From Rathayibacter sp. SW19 (lineage in GTDB: Bacteria > Actinomycetota > Actinomycetes > Actinomycetales > Microbacteriaceae): a stretch of DNA of 64,000 bases. The notes under the pieces are model-generated. The model was not told the origin of the DNA, made no database searches, and saw only the letters and a program-made list of their open reading frames with translations. The position numbers and the translations under genes were made by a program. The DNA is taken from positions 2,232,001 through 2,296,000 of the forward strand of contig NZ_CP133020.1 in assembly GCF_030866825.1 (NCBI RefSeq). The letters are read 5' to 3'. Shown one piece after another: positions 1 to 8,895 of this stretch (positions within the stretch are counted from its first letter, which is position 1; every line of letters begins with the position of its first letter).

Positions 1-53
1 AAAGGGGTGATCGGCCACCGCCCCTGAGAGCCGGCTGAGAGAAAGGCGAATAC

Positions 54-80
54 GGAAAGAGAATGCCCAGCTTGACGGTT
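54..80 (+). promoter_or_regulatory. possible SigR/SigH-type promoter of rbpA
   Basis: A GGAAA element (54-58) is followed after 19 bases by GTT (78-80). This resembles the GGAAT-N18/19-GTT pattern of the disulfide-stress ECF sigma factors SigR/SigH. rbpA is known in other actinobacteria to be partly under such sigma factors. The match is short, so this is an inference; a TTGACG at 72-77 could instead belong to a housekeeping promoter. Confidence 0.3.
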
Positions 81-117
81 TATAACTGTGCATGCATCGC
101 GTGAAGGAGACCACACA

Positions 118-483
118 ATGGCAGATCGCAGTTTGCGCGGAATGAGGCTTGGATCCCAGAGCCTCCAATCCGAAGAGGGAGTGACGTTCTCCCCCCGCGC
201 ACAGTACACCTACCTCTGTTCGGAGTGCGGTCGGACGACCGACGTCGTCTTCTCGGCCGAGGCTGAGGCCCCGGAGACCTGGGAGTGCAAGACCTGCGGT
301 CACGCGGCCACTCTCCTGGTCGGAGACGAGCCCGTCGAAATCGACAGAAGCGATGCGAAGGCTCCCCGGAGCCATTGGGACATGCTGCTGGAGCGTCGCA
401 CGCGTGCGGAGCTTGAAGATCTGCTTGAAGAACGACTGACGTATCTGCGTGCCCGCCGAGGGGAGCACAAGGTCGGCGCCTAA
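118..483 (+). CDS. rbpA: RNA polymerase-binding protein RbpA
   Basis: This 121-residue protein is RbpA, an actinobacterial activator that binds RNA polymerase and the principal sigma factor and stabilises the open complex. Two Cys pairs (C34/C37 and C57/C60) form the zinc-binding core, and the charged C-terminal part (about 80-121) corresponds to the sigma-interacting domain. The ATG at 118 is chosen because GAAGGAGA lies just upstream; an in-frame codon at 88 has no ribosome binding site and would add ten unconserved residues. Its stop codon overlaps the stop codon of the convergent ppm1 gene. Confidence 0.96.
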   Translation: MADRSLRGMRLGSQSLQSEEGVTFSPRAQYTYLCSECGRTTDVVFSAEAEAPETWECKTCGHAATLLVGDEPVEIDRSDAKAPRSHWDMLLERRTRAELEDLLEERLTYLRARRGEHKVGA

Positions 484-1238
484 TTCCGAGACGTGCGGGC
501 ACGAGGTGCCCGTGGAACGCGCCCCCTGCGAAAGCGATCGGCTATACCCCACCCGGTGACCCGGAACAGAGCCTCGATCACGATGCCCGTGTGCATTTTC
601 GAGTCACCCTGCGTTCGCTCGACGAACGTAATCGGATGTTCGCTCACCTTCAGCCCGGCGCGCTCGGTACGCCAGGCCATCTCGACTTGGAAACAATAGC
701 CCTGTGACGAGACGCTTTCAAGATCGAGGCGGCGGAGGGTGTCTGCGCGGAAGACGCGGAACCCAGCCGTGATATCGCGGATCTGCGAACGCAGAACAAT
801 GCGCGAATAGCGGTTGCCTGCGCGGGAGATCGCTTGCCGATACCACGGCCAATCCCGCACGGTGCCGCCCGGTACCCAGCGGGAGCCGATGACAAGGTCT
901 GCCCCATCCCTGGCCAATTGCACCATCACCGCCAACTCAGCGGGGTCGTGTGAACCATCTGCGTCGATTTCGGCGATGAAGTCATATCCGTCGTCGAGCG
1001 CGAGGCTGAAACCAGCCAAATACGCCCGCCCCAGCCCGTCCTTTTGAGTCCGGTGAAGGACGCGGATCCGCGCATCGGCAGCGGCCAGATGATCGGCAAG
1101 TTCCCCTGTGCCGTCTGGGCTTCCGTCGTCGACGATCAGTACGTCAGCGGCCGGCACAGCCTCATTGATGCGCTTGACGACCGCTTCGAGGCCGGCGCGT
1201 TCGTTGTAGGTCGGCACAATCACCAGAGTGTCAGCCAC
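480..1238 (-). CDS. ppm1: polyprenol monophosphomannose synthase (GT2)
   Basis: This 252-residue GT2 glycosyltransferase transfers mannose from GDP-mannose to polyprenyl phosphate, making the lipid-linked donor for protein O-mannosylation and lipoglycans. VPTYNER (residues 8-14), DDGSPDG (37-43) and the metal-binding DAD (92-94) are visible. The GTG at 1238 is chosen because GAACGAGG lies upstream inside the end of lnt and the fold starts at once after it; the frame stays open further upstream without family similarity. It follows lnt by four bases. In mycobacteria the two activities are fused in one protein; here they are separate adjacent genes. Confidence 0.9.
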   Translation of the reverse strand: MADTLVIVPTYNERAGLEAVVKRINEAVPAADVLIVDDGSPDGTGELADHLAAADARIRVLHRTQKDGLGRAYLAGFSLALDDGYDFIAEIDADGSHDPAELAVMVQLARDGADLVIGSRWVPGGTVRDWPWYRQAISRAGNRYSRIVLRSQIRDITAGFRVFRADTLRRLDLESVSSQGYCFQVEMAWRTERAGLKVSEHPITFVERTQGDSKMHTGIVIEALFRVTGWGIADRFRRGRVPRAPRARTSRN

Positions 1239-1242
1239 GGCG

Positions 1243-2820
1243 CTACCTCGTTCTTTCTGCCCGCGACGGCCGTGACGCGAACGCCGCAATGAGCAGCCCT
1301 GCGACGCCGAGTCCGCTGACCAGCCATTCGATGCCCCTGCTGAGCAGGGTCGCCGGTGTCGTCGCGGTGCCGAGAGGCACCGCCGCCACCATCGCTCCGG
1401 GCTTGTACGCCGGAATCTCCGCGAGCGTGGCACCGTTCGGGGCGATGATCTGACTCGTGCCGACGGTCGAAATGTTCACGAGCGACCGCCCGGCCTCGAT
1501 CGCACGCAGTCGTGCGATCGCCAGTTGCTGCACGTTCTCCTTCGTTCTGCCGAAGTCGGCGTTGTTCGTCTGGGCGAGGATGACTTGCGCTCCCCCGTCC
1601 ATCATCTCGGTCAGCAGCTGATCGTCGGCGATGTCGAAGCAGATCGAAATCCCTGCTTTGATGCCGTTCACATCGAACACGTTGCTTCGGGTTCCCGGCG
1701 TGTAGTCACGCTGGATCAGTCCGATCAGGCTGGGTGCGAACGGTTCCCAGAAGGCACGATCCGGCACGTACTCCCCGAACGGCACCGGATGCTTCTTGTC
1801 GTAGATCGCGACGGCGCCCTTGTCTGCCTTCCAGAGCAGCGACGAGTTGAAGTATTTGCCATCACGGTGTGTGATCGTGCCGACGATCAGCGGTGCCTTC
1901 AGCTGACGGCTCAACTCGTTCAAGACCTGAGCGGATGCCGCGTCCCGCGTCGGATCGACATCGGCGGCTCCTTCCGGCCAGACCACCATGTCCAGATGCT
2001 TCCCGATCAATGGGATGGTTGCACTTGTCTGGGCGTTCATCACCTCGCCGGGTGCGGCGTCTTGGAAATAGCCGGCTGGACCGTTCCCTTGCACCGCGCC
2101 GATGTCAACGGTGCCGGACGTTGTTGCCGGCCAAGCTGGGATGGCAAGCACAAGGGCCACCGCTCCGACCGCAAGTACACCCCTTGCAGACCCGCCGAGA
2201 GTTGGCGGGCGCCCGCGCACAGAGTCGGCACCGATCTCGACCGTGCGCAGTTCGACGGCGCAGGCGACCAGGAACGCGACCAGCCAGACCATCACAAAGG
2301 TCAAGCCGGACACGCCGAACCAGGCGACGAGCGGAGCAAACGGGCTCTCAGACTGCGACAAGGCCATGCGACCCCAGGCGAAGCCGCCATACGGCCAAAC
2401 GCTGGCGATTGCCTCACGCGCCGTCCAGAGGCCGGCGATGACAACAGGCAGCAGGCCGAGCCGTGCGAGCTTCGACGGCCACGCGAGGGGCACCCAGCGA
2501 TAGGCCAGGGCGATGGTGAGGCTGCCGACCATGAAGAACAGGCCTTCGAGCACGGCAAGGGCGATCCACGGAAGCGGGCCGAGGTATAGCGCCGTCCAAG
2601 ACACATGGATGAGGTAGAACGCCACACCTGTGATGATGCCGATTGTCAGCGCAGCGCCGGCACGACGACCGATCAACGTGATCAACACCAGCCCGATACC
2701 AACGAAGGTGAGCGGCCAGACGTTCTGGTCTGGAAAGCCCGCGTCAAGGAGAGGGGCCGCTATAACGGCGACGATGAGCGCGAGCCACGTCGGCAGCAGG
2801 GCTCGGCGTGCAGGGGTCAC
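1243..2820 (-). CDS. lnt: apolipoprotein N-acyltransferase
   Basis: This 525-residue membrane protein N-acylates the lipid-modified cysteine of lipoproteins, the last step of lipoprotein maturation. The N-terminal half holds several hydrophobic segments (about residues 8-215) and the C-terminal half is a nitrilase-like domain. The expected Glu-Lys-Cys triad is visible in VWPEGA (about E282), YDKKHPVPFGEY (about K341) and ISICFD (about C393). The GTG at 2820 is preferred because translation further upstream runs into helY on the same strand and lacks similarity; no strong ribosome binding site is seen, so the start is uncertain by some residues. Confidence 0.92.
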   Translation of the reverse strand: MTPARRALLPTWLALIVAVIAAPLLDAGFPDQNVWPLTFVGIGLVLITLIGRRAGAALTIGIITGVAFYLIHVSWTALYLGPLPWIALAVLEGLFFMVGSLTIALAYRWVPLAWPSKLARLGLLPVVIAGLWTAREAIASVWPYGGFAWGRMALSQSESPFAPLVAWFGVSGLTFVMVWLVAFLVACAVELRTVEIGADSVRGRPPTLGGSARGVLAVGAVALVLAIPAWPATTSGTVDIGAVQGNGPAGYFQDAAPGEVMNAQTSATIPLIGKHLDMVVWPEGAADVDPTRDAASAQVLNELSRQLKAPLIVGTITHRDGKYFNSSLLWKADKGAVAIYDKKHPVPFGEYVPDRAFWEPFAPSLIGLIQRDYTPGTRSNVFDVNGIKAGISICFDIADDQLLTEMMDGGAQVILAQTNNADFGRTKENVQQLAIARLRAIEAGRSLVNISTVGTSQIIAPNGATLAEIPAYKPGAMVAAVPLGTATTPATLLSRGIEWLVSGLGVAGLLIAAFASRPSRAERTR

Positions 2821-2881
2821 GGTGTTCGAGCTTAGGCGATCAACCGAGGTGCTGCTCCCGAAGCGTTCAGGCAACGCACGC

Positions 2882-5314
2882 TCAGGCAACGGAGGAGTAT
2901 GCCACGATGCCGCGGCGGATCGACTCGAGCGCGCCCCGGGCGGTGCGCGACACCGGCCCGGGAGCGACGACGGAGATCTGGTCGAGCAGATCGACGGTCT
3001 GCTTGGTCCAGCGTACGAAGTCACCGGCGGCCATGTCGGCATCGCGCAGCACGGCGTCCAGGCTGCCTCCTGAGGCCCAGGAGTGCATCGGCAGACACAG
3101 CCCCGTTGCGAGTGGCTCACTGCCGGGCAATTTGTGGACACGCTCCAGATCGTCGAGGTGTGCCCAGAGCTCTTGCGTTTTCGCAAGTGCCGGGCGGAAC
3201 GGCCCGCGCGGAAGGTAACGGTCCGCCGCATCCGCTTCGTCTCGACGGGGCTCGTAAACGAGAGCGCAGGTCATCGCAGCGAGGCTCGGCGCGTCCAGCT
3301 GGGTCCAGGTCGCTCGGCGCAGGCACTCAGCGACGAGGAGGTCGCGTTCGCCGTATATCCGTTTGAGCGTGCGGCCGTGCGGCGTCAGCGCGGTGACTCC
3401 GTCTGTGTCGATCGCTAAATAGCCGCGGTCGAGCAGCACGTCGGTGACGCGGTCGAATACGCGGGCGACGGCGCCGGTGCGCGTGCGGATCTGCCTGTTG
3501 AGGGCATCCGTGTCGCGCTTCAGGCGCCACCACCGCTCGGCCCAACGCGCGTGCTTTTCCCGATCTGCGCATCCGTTGCACGGGTGAGACTTCAGCCGTT
3601 TGCGCAGCGCAGCAAGGCGAGTCTGTCGTTTCTCCCGCTCCGCCCGGCTTTGATGCTCGACGCGAGCGCCCTGTCGTTCGAGATCGCTGAGTTCACGCCG
3701 GATTCCCGAGTATTCTGCGAAGTCGCCGAGATGACAGTGCATCGATTGCGCGTAGCCGGCCAGAGATTCTTCTTGCGAGCGCACTGTTCGTGCGAGGTCG
3801 ACGACGGCTCGATCTGCCTGGAACTGGGCGAACGATGATTCCAGAATTTCTCGCGTGCGCTCCCGGCCGAACTGATCGATGAGGTTCGCCGCCATGTTGT
3901 AGGTCGGGCGAAAACTGGAATTCAGCGGATAGCTGCGGCGGGACGCGAGAGACGCAACCGACTGCGGATCCAGGCCATCCTGCCATTGGATGACCGAGTG
4001 GCCCTCGACGTCGATGCCGCGGCGCCCCGCCCTGCCCGTGAGCTGGGTGTACTCCCCCGGCGTGATCGGCACCCTCGATTCGCCGTTGAACTTTTCCAGT
4101 TTCTCCAGCACCACGGTGCGTGCCGGCATGTTGATGCCGAGAGCGAGCGTCTCCGTCGCGAACACAGCCTTCACGAGCTTCTTCTGGAAGAGTTCTTCAA
4201 CGACTTCTTTGAACGCGGGCAGCATGCCGGCGTGATGCGCGGCGACCCCACGCTTCAGACCCTCGAGCCACTCCCAATATCCGAGCACCGCGAGGTCTTC
4301 ATCTCGCAGCGTTCTGCAGCGATCGTCGACGATCGCTTGGATCTCGTCGCGCTCGTGTGCCTCGGTGAGACGGATGCCGGCGCGCAGCACCTGCTTGACC
4401 GCCTGATCGCAACCCATTCTGCTGAACACGAAGAAGATCGCCGGCGTGAGGTTGCGATCCCGAAGCATCGTCACCACGTCGGCTCGATCGAGCCGAAAGC
4501 TTTCTCGTCTCCCACCTCTCGAGTGGCGTCTGCCCACGTCTTTCAGCTGGCGCGAGCCGAGCGTGCGCCCGCCGTAACGCGCCATTTGGACCAGCTCCGG
4601 GTTGACCCGATTGGTGGCGGCCAGGCCGGACGAATCGAACAGGTCGATCAACTTGGATCGCATCAGGACGTGCTGCTCGAGCGGAACGGGGCGCTCTTCG
4701 GAGACGATGACCTCTGTGTCGCCACGCACAGCTTGCAGCCAGTCACCGAACTCCTCGGCATTGGAGACGGTTGCACTCAGCGAGACGAGCCGCACGGACT
4801 GCGGCAGATGGATGATGACCTCTTCCCAGACTGCGCCACGGAATCGGTCGGCGAGATAGTGCACCTCGTCCATCACGACATAGGACAAATCGGCGAGGAG
4901 GTCGGAGTCGGCGTACAGCATGTTGCGCAGCACTTCCGTCGTCATGACCACGATGCGTGCATGCGAGTTGACGTTCGTATCGCCCGTGAGGAGTCCGACC
5001 TGTCCCGGCCCGTACTGCGCGACGAATTCCTGATACTTCTGATTGCTGAGGGCCTTCATCGGTGCGGTGTAGAACACCTTCGATGCAGGCTGTTGCATGG
5101 CGAGGAAGACCGCGAATTCGGCGACCACCGTTTTGCCTGCACCGGTCGGCGCCGCGACCAGCACACTGCGGCCGCTTTCCAGAACTGCGCAGGCTTCCCG
5201 CTGGAACGGATCGAGTTCGAAGTGAAGCGAGCCGCGGAATTCGTCCAAACGGGGCGATCGGGTGCTCACGCGTGACAACGCATACCGTTGCGCCGGCGTC
5301 GGGTCTGCGTTCAC
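2882..5314 (-). CDS. helY: Ski2/Mtr4-like superfamily II helicase HelY
   Basis: This 810-residue ATP-dependent helicase belongs to the Ski2/Mtr4 group known as HelY in actinobacteria. Walker A APTGAGKT (55-62), the DEVH box (149-152), SAT (180-182) and the motif VI QLTGRAGRRG are all present, followed by a C-terminal region with a Cys pair (CNGCADREKH) typical of the family. Family members are thought to act on RNA, but the physiological substrate is not settled. It lies 69 bases after tatC in the pafBC-tatAC-helY order common in actinobacteria. Confidence 0.92.
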   Translation of the reverse strand: MNADPTPAQRYALSRVSTRSPRLDEFRGSLHFELDPFQREACAVLESGRSVLVAAPTGAGKTVVAEFAVFLAMQQPASKVFYTAPMKALSNQKYQEFVAQYGPGQVGLLTGDTNVNSHARIVVMTTEVLRNMLYADSDLLADLSYVVMDEVHYLADRFRGAVWEEVIIHLPQSVRLVSLSATVSNAEEFGDWLQAVRGDTEVIVSEERPVPLEQHVLMRSKLIDLFDSSGLAATNRVNPELVQMARYGGRTLGSRQLKDVGRRHSRGGRRESFRLDRADVVTMLRDRNLTPAIFFVFSRMGCDQAVKQVLRAGIRLTEAHERDEIQAIVDDRCRTLRDEDLAVLGYWEWLEGLKRGVAAHHAGMLPAFKEVVEELFQKKLVKAVFATETLALGINMPARTVVLEKLEKFNGESRVPITPGEYTQLTGRAGRRGIDVEGHSVIQWQDGLDPQSVASLASRRSYPLNSSFRPTYNMAANLIDQFGRERTREILESSFAQFQADRAVVDLARTVRSQEESLAGYAQSMHCHLGDFAEYSGIRRELSDLERQGARVEHQSRAEREKRQTRLAALRKRLKSHPCNGCADREKHARWAERWWRLKRDTDALNRQIRTRTGAVARVFDRVTDVLLDRGYLAIDTDGVTALTPHGRTLKRIYGERDLLVAECLRRATWTQLDAPSLAAMTCALVYEPRRDEADAADRYLPRGPFRPALAKTQELWAHLDDLERVHKLPGSEPLATGLCLPMHSWASGGSLDAVLRDADMAAGDFVRWTKQTVDLLDQISVVAPGPVSRTARGALESIRRGIVAYSSVA

Positions 5315-5383
5315 CCTCTCACCCTAGACGGACATCTGCTGAATCCTCCGATCCGGGCGGCGACTCTGCTACCCGCGTCGGCG

Positions 5384-6178
5384 CTAGATGGCGAGGTCTT
5401 GTTCGATGCGGTTTGCCGTCCGCGCGACGCGCCGGTCGTGGATGGCCGCGACGCCGGCCGATGCGAAGTACAAGAACACGAGCGGGACGGCCAGCATGAA
5501 CATGGAGATCACGTCGGCAGACGGTGTCGCGATCGCCGTGAACAGCAAGATCACGACCAGCGCAATCCGCCAGGCCTTGAGAATTCCGCGTGCCGAGAGC
5601 ACCCCCATGAAGTTGAGCAGCACGAGGAACACCGGCAGCACGAACGCGATCCCCGTCGCCACGATCAGCTTCAGCACGAAGGAGAAGTAATCGCTCGCCG
5701 TCAGGAGGGTCGCGTCACCCTTCGGCGCGAAACTTGTCAGAAGCGTCACAATGTGCGGGAGCACGAACCAGCCGGCAGCACACCCTGCGATGAACAGCGG
5801 GATGGCCGTAAAGAAGAAGCCGAAGGTGTAGCGCTTCTCCTTGCCCGTCAGCCCTGGCACCAGGAACGCGAAGATTTGATACAGCCACACTGGGGACGAA
5901 ATCACGATGCCGGTGTAGATCGCCACTTGCATGTGCAGGTCGAACGCGGACGTGACGTTCGTATAGTTGATGTGGACGTTCTGGGCATCTGCGAGCACCG
6001 CCACCGGCGCGCTCATCGCACCCCAGACGATGTCGTACAAGAACCAGCCGGCGACAGCGCCGACGACAACGCCTAAAGCAATTCGAAACAGTCGCTTGCG
6101 CAACTCAACGAGATGCTGGCCCAGCGACATCCGGCCCTCACTGTTTTTGCTCCGCTTGGGCCGTGTGGCGGTGCTCAT
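5384..6178 (-). CDS. tatC: twin-arginine translocase subunit TatC
   Basis: This 264-residue protein is TatC, the multi-spanning subunit of the Tat pathway that recognises twin-arginine signal peptides and exports folded proteins. The N-terminus has the conserved MSLGQHLVELRKRLF-type cytoplasmic segment, followed by six hydrophobic segments. The ATG at 6178 gives the usual N-terminus; an in-frame extension to 6238 would be a basic, unconserved stretch overlapping tatA. It sits four bases after tatA, so the two are cotranscribed. Confidence 0.95.
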   Translation of the reverse strand: MSTATRPKRSKNSEGRMSLGQHLVELRKRLFRIALGVVVGAVAGWFLYDIVWGAMSAPVAVLADAQNVHINYTNVTSAFDLHMQVAIYTGIVISSPVWLYQIFAFLVPGLTGKEKRYTFGFFFTAIPLFIAGCAAGWFVLPHIVTLLTSFAPKGDATLLTASDYFSFVLKLIVATGIAFVLPVFLVLLNFMGVLSARGILKAWRIALVVILLFTAIATPSADVISMFMLAVPLVFLYFASAGVAAIHDRRVARTANRIEQDLAI

Positions 6179-6182
6179 GCTC

Positions 6183-6446
6183 CTACGACTTGGTTTGAGA
6201 CGACGAGTCCGTCGCGCTTGCCTTCTGCGAGTCAGCACTCAGTGAATCTACGTCGGATGCGTCGGCATCCTTGCTGACGGGCGCGCCCTTCGAGTCTTCT
6301 TCCTTCATCGTCTTGACTTCGTTCTTGAAGATGCGCATCGACTGACCGACGCTCTTCGACAGAGCGGGCAGCTTCGTTGCGCCGAACAACAACAAGATCA
6401 CGGCAAGGATGATGAGGAGATGCCATCCTGTTAGACCGGCGAACAT
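6183..6446 (-). CDS. tatA: twin-arginine translocase subunit TatA
   Basis: This 87-residue protein is TatA, which oligomerises to make the Tat translocation passage. It shows one N-terminal membrane helix (about residues 6-22), the FG hinge in LLFGATKLP, an amphipathic helix and a charged, Ser/Asp-rich tail. It starts four bases after the upstream small membrane protein gene. The length and single-helix layout fit TatA rather than TatB. Confidence 0.94.
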   Translation of the reverse strand: MFAGLTGWHLLIILAVILLLFGATKLPALSKSVGQSMRIFKNEVKTMKEEDSKGAPVSKDADASDVDSLSADSQKASATDSSSQTKS

Positions 6447-6450
6447 TCGG

Positions 6451-6801
6451 TCACGTCCTTTTGACTAGGTGGGAGAACTGCTGAGGATCAGCATTCACTA
6501 AGATCTTACCCCGTCGCACTCGCGCTTCCCTGCGTGTTTGACGCCAACGTCGACGTTCCGCTTGCCGAGCGCGGTGCTGGTCATCGAGTAGTGCTGCGTC
6601 TGCGAAGACCGCTGAACCGTTTTGTTCACTGGTGAGCTCGTCGGCATGCGACTGCAGAGCTTCCGTCTTGCTTGCCAGATCACCGAGGGCGTGCAGAGCC
6701 TGCAAGAACTTGATCACGATCCGGTAACCGAGCCAACCGAACGTGGCGAGAGCTGCCAGTACGAGGCATCCCCAGATCACAATCCACGACCACCACGGCA
6801 T
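6451..6801 (-). CDS. small single-span membrane protein of unknown function
   Basis: This 116-residue protein has one N-terminal hydrophobic helix (about residues 4-30, rich in Trp), then a helical, charged region likely to form a coiled coil, and a strongly basic stretch (RRRWRQTRREARVRRG) near residues 83-97. I do not recognise a family. It lies between pafC and tatA with gaps of only nine and four bases, so it is in the same operon. Its position and layout would fit a membrane partner of TatA, but nothing in the sequence proves this. Confidence 0.75.
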   Translation of the reverse strand: MPWWSWIVIWGCLVLAALATFGWLGYRIVIKFLQALHALGDLASKTEALQSHADELTSEQNGSAVFADAALLDDQHRARQAERRRWRQTRREARVRRGKILVNADPQQFSHLVKRT

Positions 6802-6810
6802 GAACTGAGT

Positions 6811-7782
6811 CTAGGCGTTGTAACGGGCAAGCCCGGCTGCCGCCCACTTCGCAACCGCAGCACGCGCTTCCTCCGGAGCGAGCACGGTGAGCACGCCTGC
6901 GAACGAGTTCACAAGTCGCTTGAGGCTGTGATAGTGGGCAACACGCACTGTTGCCCTGATGAAACCGTCCTCTTGTACGGTGTCCCTGCTACCGCGCAGG
7001 TAGTCGGCGATCAACGGAAGCGCGGCGACGGGAACTTCCAGTTGCACAGTGAGGTCTTCTGGAGAACTCTCGAAAAGTGTCTCGGGCAACGAGACGTCGG
7101 CGGGGCGGTAGCTGATCGGGTCCGTTGTCGCGGCGAGCTTCGTCATGCGATCGAGCCGGAACGTGCGCACGGCTTTTCGCAGATGGCACCAGCCGCGCAG
7201 GTACCAATCCTGATCGACTGACTCGATACGCAGCGGATCGACACGACGCAGTTCGTATTCCCCGCGTGAGGACAGATATCCGAATTCGAGCTGGGTGCCG
7301 CCGGCGACGGCCGAGCGGATCAACGCGAGCGAAGCATCCGTCTCGGCCGGGGCCACGGCGACCTGACTCGGTCGGCCGAAAGCGCCGTGCGCCAGCTTCG
7401 CCATCAGAGACGCAATCGCGTCACGGTTGGCGTTCTCGGGCAGTGCGGACAGGTACTGCAGACCTGCGATCAGCGCTGCAGCCTCGCGAGCCGAGAATCG
7501 CGGAGAATCGTCGATCGCGACCAGATGGGTGAGGATGATTTCGTCTCTGTCCTCAAACGCATCCCACGCGATGTCGAACAGGTCGCCCGGCTGATACTGC
7601 TGCGTTTCGCCCGGAACGCCTGAGACTGCTATCAGACGCACGGCCGCACGCAGCTGTTCATCTGAGACGCCGAAGTGCGCCGCCGCATCCGTCACGCTGA
7701 CCCTGCCCTGGTCCATCAGGTATGGAACCAGTGACAGCAGGAACGCCAGCTTGTCCTGCGCTTGCATCGGGTGTTCAGCCAT
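6811..7782 (-). CDS. pafC: WYL-domain transcriptional regulator PafC
   Basis: This 323-residue protein has an N-terminal helix-turn-helix region (about residues 15-60) and a WYL domain. With PafB it forms the activator that, in mycobacteria, drives the LexA-independent DNA damage response. The ATG at 7782 overlaps the end of pafB by eight bases and has AGGCGAAG just upstream; the frame is open further upstream but that part only mirrors the repeat tail of pafB. The overlap implies coupled translation and a PafB-PafC pair. Confidence 0.88.
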   Translation of the reverse strand: MAEHPMQAQDKLAFLLSLVPYLMDQGRVSVTDAAAHFGVSDEQLRAAVRLIAVSGVPGETQQYQPGDLFDIAWDAFEDRDEIILTHLVAIDDSPRFSAREAAALIAGLQYLSALPENANRDAIASLMAKLAHGAFGRPSQVAVAPAETDASLALIRSAVAGGTQLEFGYLSSRGEYELRRVDPLRIESVDQDWYLRGWCHLRKAVRTFRLDRMTKLAATTDPISYRPADVSLPETLFESSPEDLTVQLEVPVAALPLIADYLRGSRDTVQEDGFIRATVRVAHYHSLKRLVNSFAGVLTVLAPEEARAAVAKWAAAGLARYNA

Positions 7783-8848
7783 CTTCGCCTGGCACCTTCT
7801 CGGCGTCGGTTGTGAGGGCGTCGCTTGTGTGCGCATCGCTTGTGTGCGCATCGCCTGTGTGCGCCGCCAGGGTCGCCCTCAGGCGATTCATCACATGATC
7901 GCGAAGCGCGTTCGGCGAGAGCACAAGCACCTCAGGGCCGTATCCGGCGAGTTCGTCAGCGAGGATGTTAATGTCGGAATAGTGCACCGCCAACCGAGTC
8001 TGTCCCGGCTCGGGCGTGCCGTAGCGTTTCCCGAGCCGCGCGGCAGCATCCGTGTCAGGCACGACCTCGACCTCTGCGACGTTGGCGAGCCAGATCTCCT
8101 GCAGTTCATCGAGCGCGCGCGTGGCGAAGTCGCTGCCTTCCGGCTCGAAGATCTCACCGGTCAGGGCGACCTGATCCACGATGCGTGAGAGCAGGAAGGT
8201 GCGCAATTGCCCGGCATCCTTGTCGATGCCGTAGAGATGCCACCGCCCGACGTGCTGCACCAGAGCGAGGGGTTCGACGGTGCGGCGCCGCGGAGCCGGC
8301 TCGCCTGGTTTGAGGTAGAGGAAGGTGACGACGGTTTTGCGCTCCAAGGCGACGCTGAGCGGTTCGAACGCGGCCTCCCGTGCGCGCAGTCGCGGTGCGT
8401 ACCCGATGATCGGCGTTTCAGACTCGACTCCGAGGGCATGGAGTTTCATGATCGCTCGGCGCGATTCTCCGGAAAGCGAACCTTCGCGCCACACCGTCGC
8501 TGCCAGGCTCAGCAGGGTGATCTCATTCGGCGAGAATCGAATGTCCGGCGGCAGATCGTAGCTGCCTTTCGGGATGCGGTAACGCAGGTTCTGATTGTTC
8601 CCGGGCTCCCCCGGCGTCTCCACCGTCTCCAGCGGCACACCCAACTCGCGGATGTCATCCTTGTCGCGTTCGAACTGCCGCTCCAGGCTGGCGTTGGTGC
8701 CGGCGCTCGAGTACCGCTGGCGGTAGCCCTGCACCGTCGAGAGGATCTCGCTCTTCGTCAGCCCGGTCTCGGTCGCGAGCAACGCGAGCACCAGGCTGAA
8801 GAGTCGCTCTTCGACCGGAACCCGGGCAGGTGACGACGCTGAAGACAC
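7775..8848 (-). CDS. pafB: WYL-domain transcriptional regulator PafB
   Basis: This 357-residue protein has an N-terminal winged-helix region and a central WYL domain (the stretch with VGRWHLYGIDKDAGQLRTF). With PafC it is expected to activate DNA repair genes after damage. The last about 25 residues are low-complexity, built from AHTSD-type pentapeptides encoded by a 15-bp tandem repeat at 7821-7865, and are unlikely to be part of the conserved fold. It starts 47 bases after the FKBP lipoprotein gene and overlaps pafC. Confidence 0.9.
   Translation of the reverse strand: MSSASSPARVPVEERLFSLVLALLATETGLTKSEILSTVQGYRQRYSSAGTNASLERQFERDKDDIRELGVPLETVETPGEPGNNQNLRYRIPKGSYDLPPDIRFSPNEITLLSLAATVWREGSLSGESRRAIMKLHALGVESETPIIGYAPRLRAREAAFEPLSVALERKTVVTFLYLKPGEPAPRRRTVEPLALVQHVGRWHLYGIDKDAGQLRTFLLSRIVDQVALTGEIFEPEGSDFATRALDELQEIWLANVAEVEVVPDTDAAARLGKRYGTPEPGQTRLAVHYSDINILADELAGYGPEVLVLSPNALRDHVMNRLRATLAAHTGDAHTSDAHTSDALTTDAEKVPGEDG
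7821..7865. repeat. 15-bp tandem repeat, three units, inside pafB 3' end
   Basis: Units TCGCTTGTGTGCGCA at 7821-7835 and 7836-7850 are identical; 7851-7865 differs at two positions. It encodes His-Thr-Ser/Gly-Asp-Ala repeats in the C-terminal tail of PafB. This is one of several 15-bp repeats in the window. Confidence 0.9.
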
Positions 8849-8895
8849 CCGTCCATCCTAGGTCAGCTTGTGTGCACGCGAGCGGAGCTGAGCGG

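Noticed and set aside
3986..5275. Long plus-strand open frame antisense to helY
   Set aside because: It lies wholly inside the well-supported helY gene and has a composition of mirrored codons (Arg/Asp/Val/His-rich); no domain was recognised.
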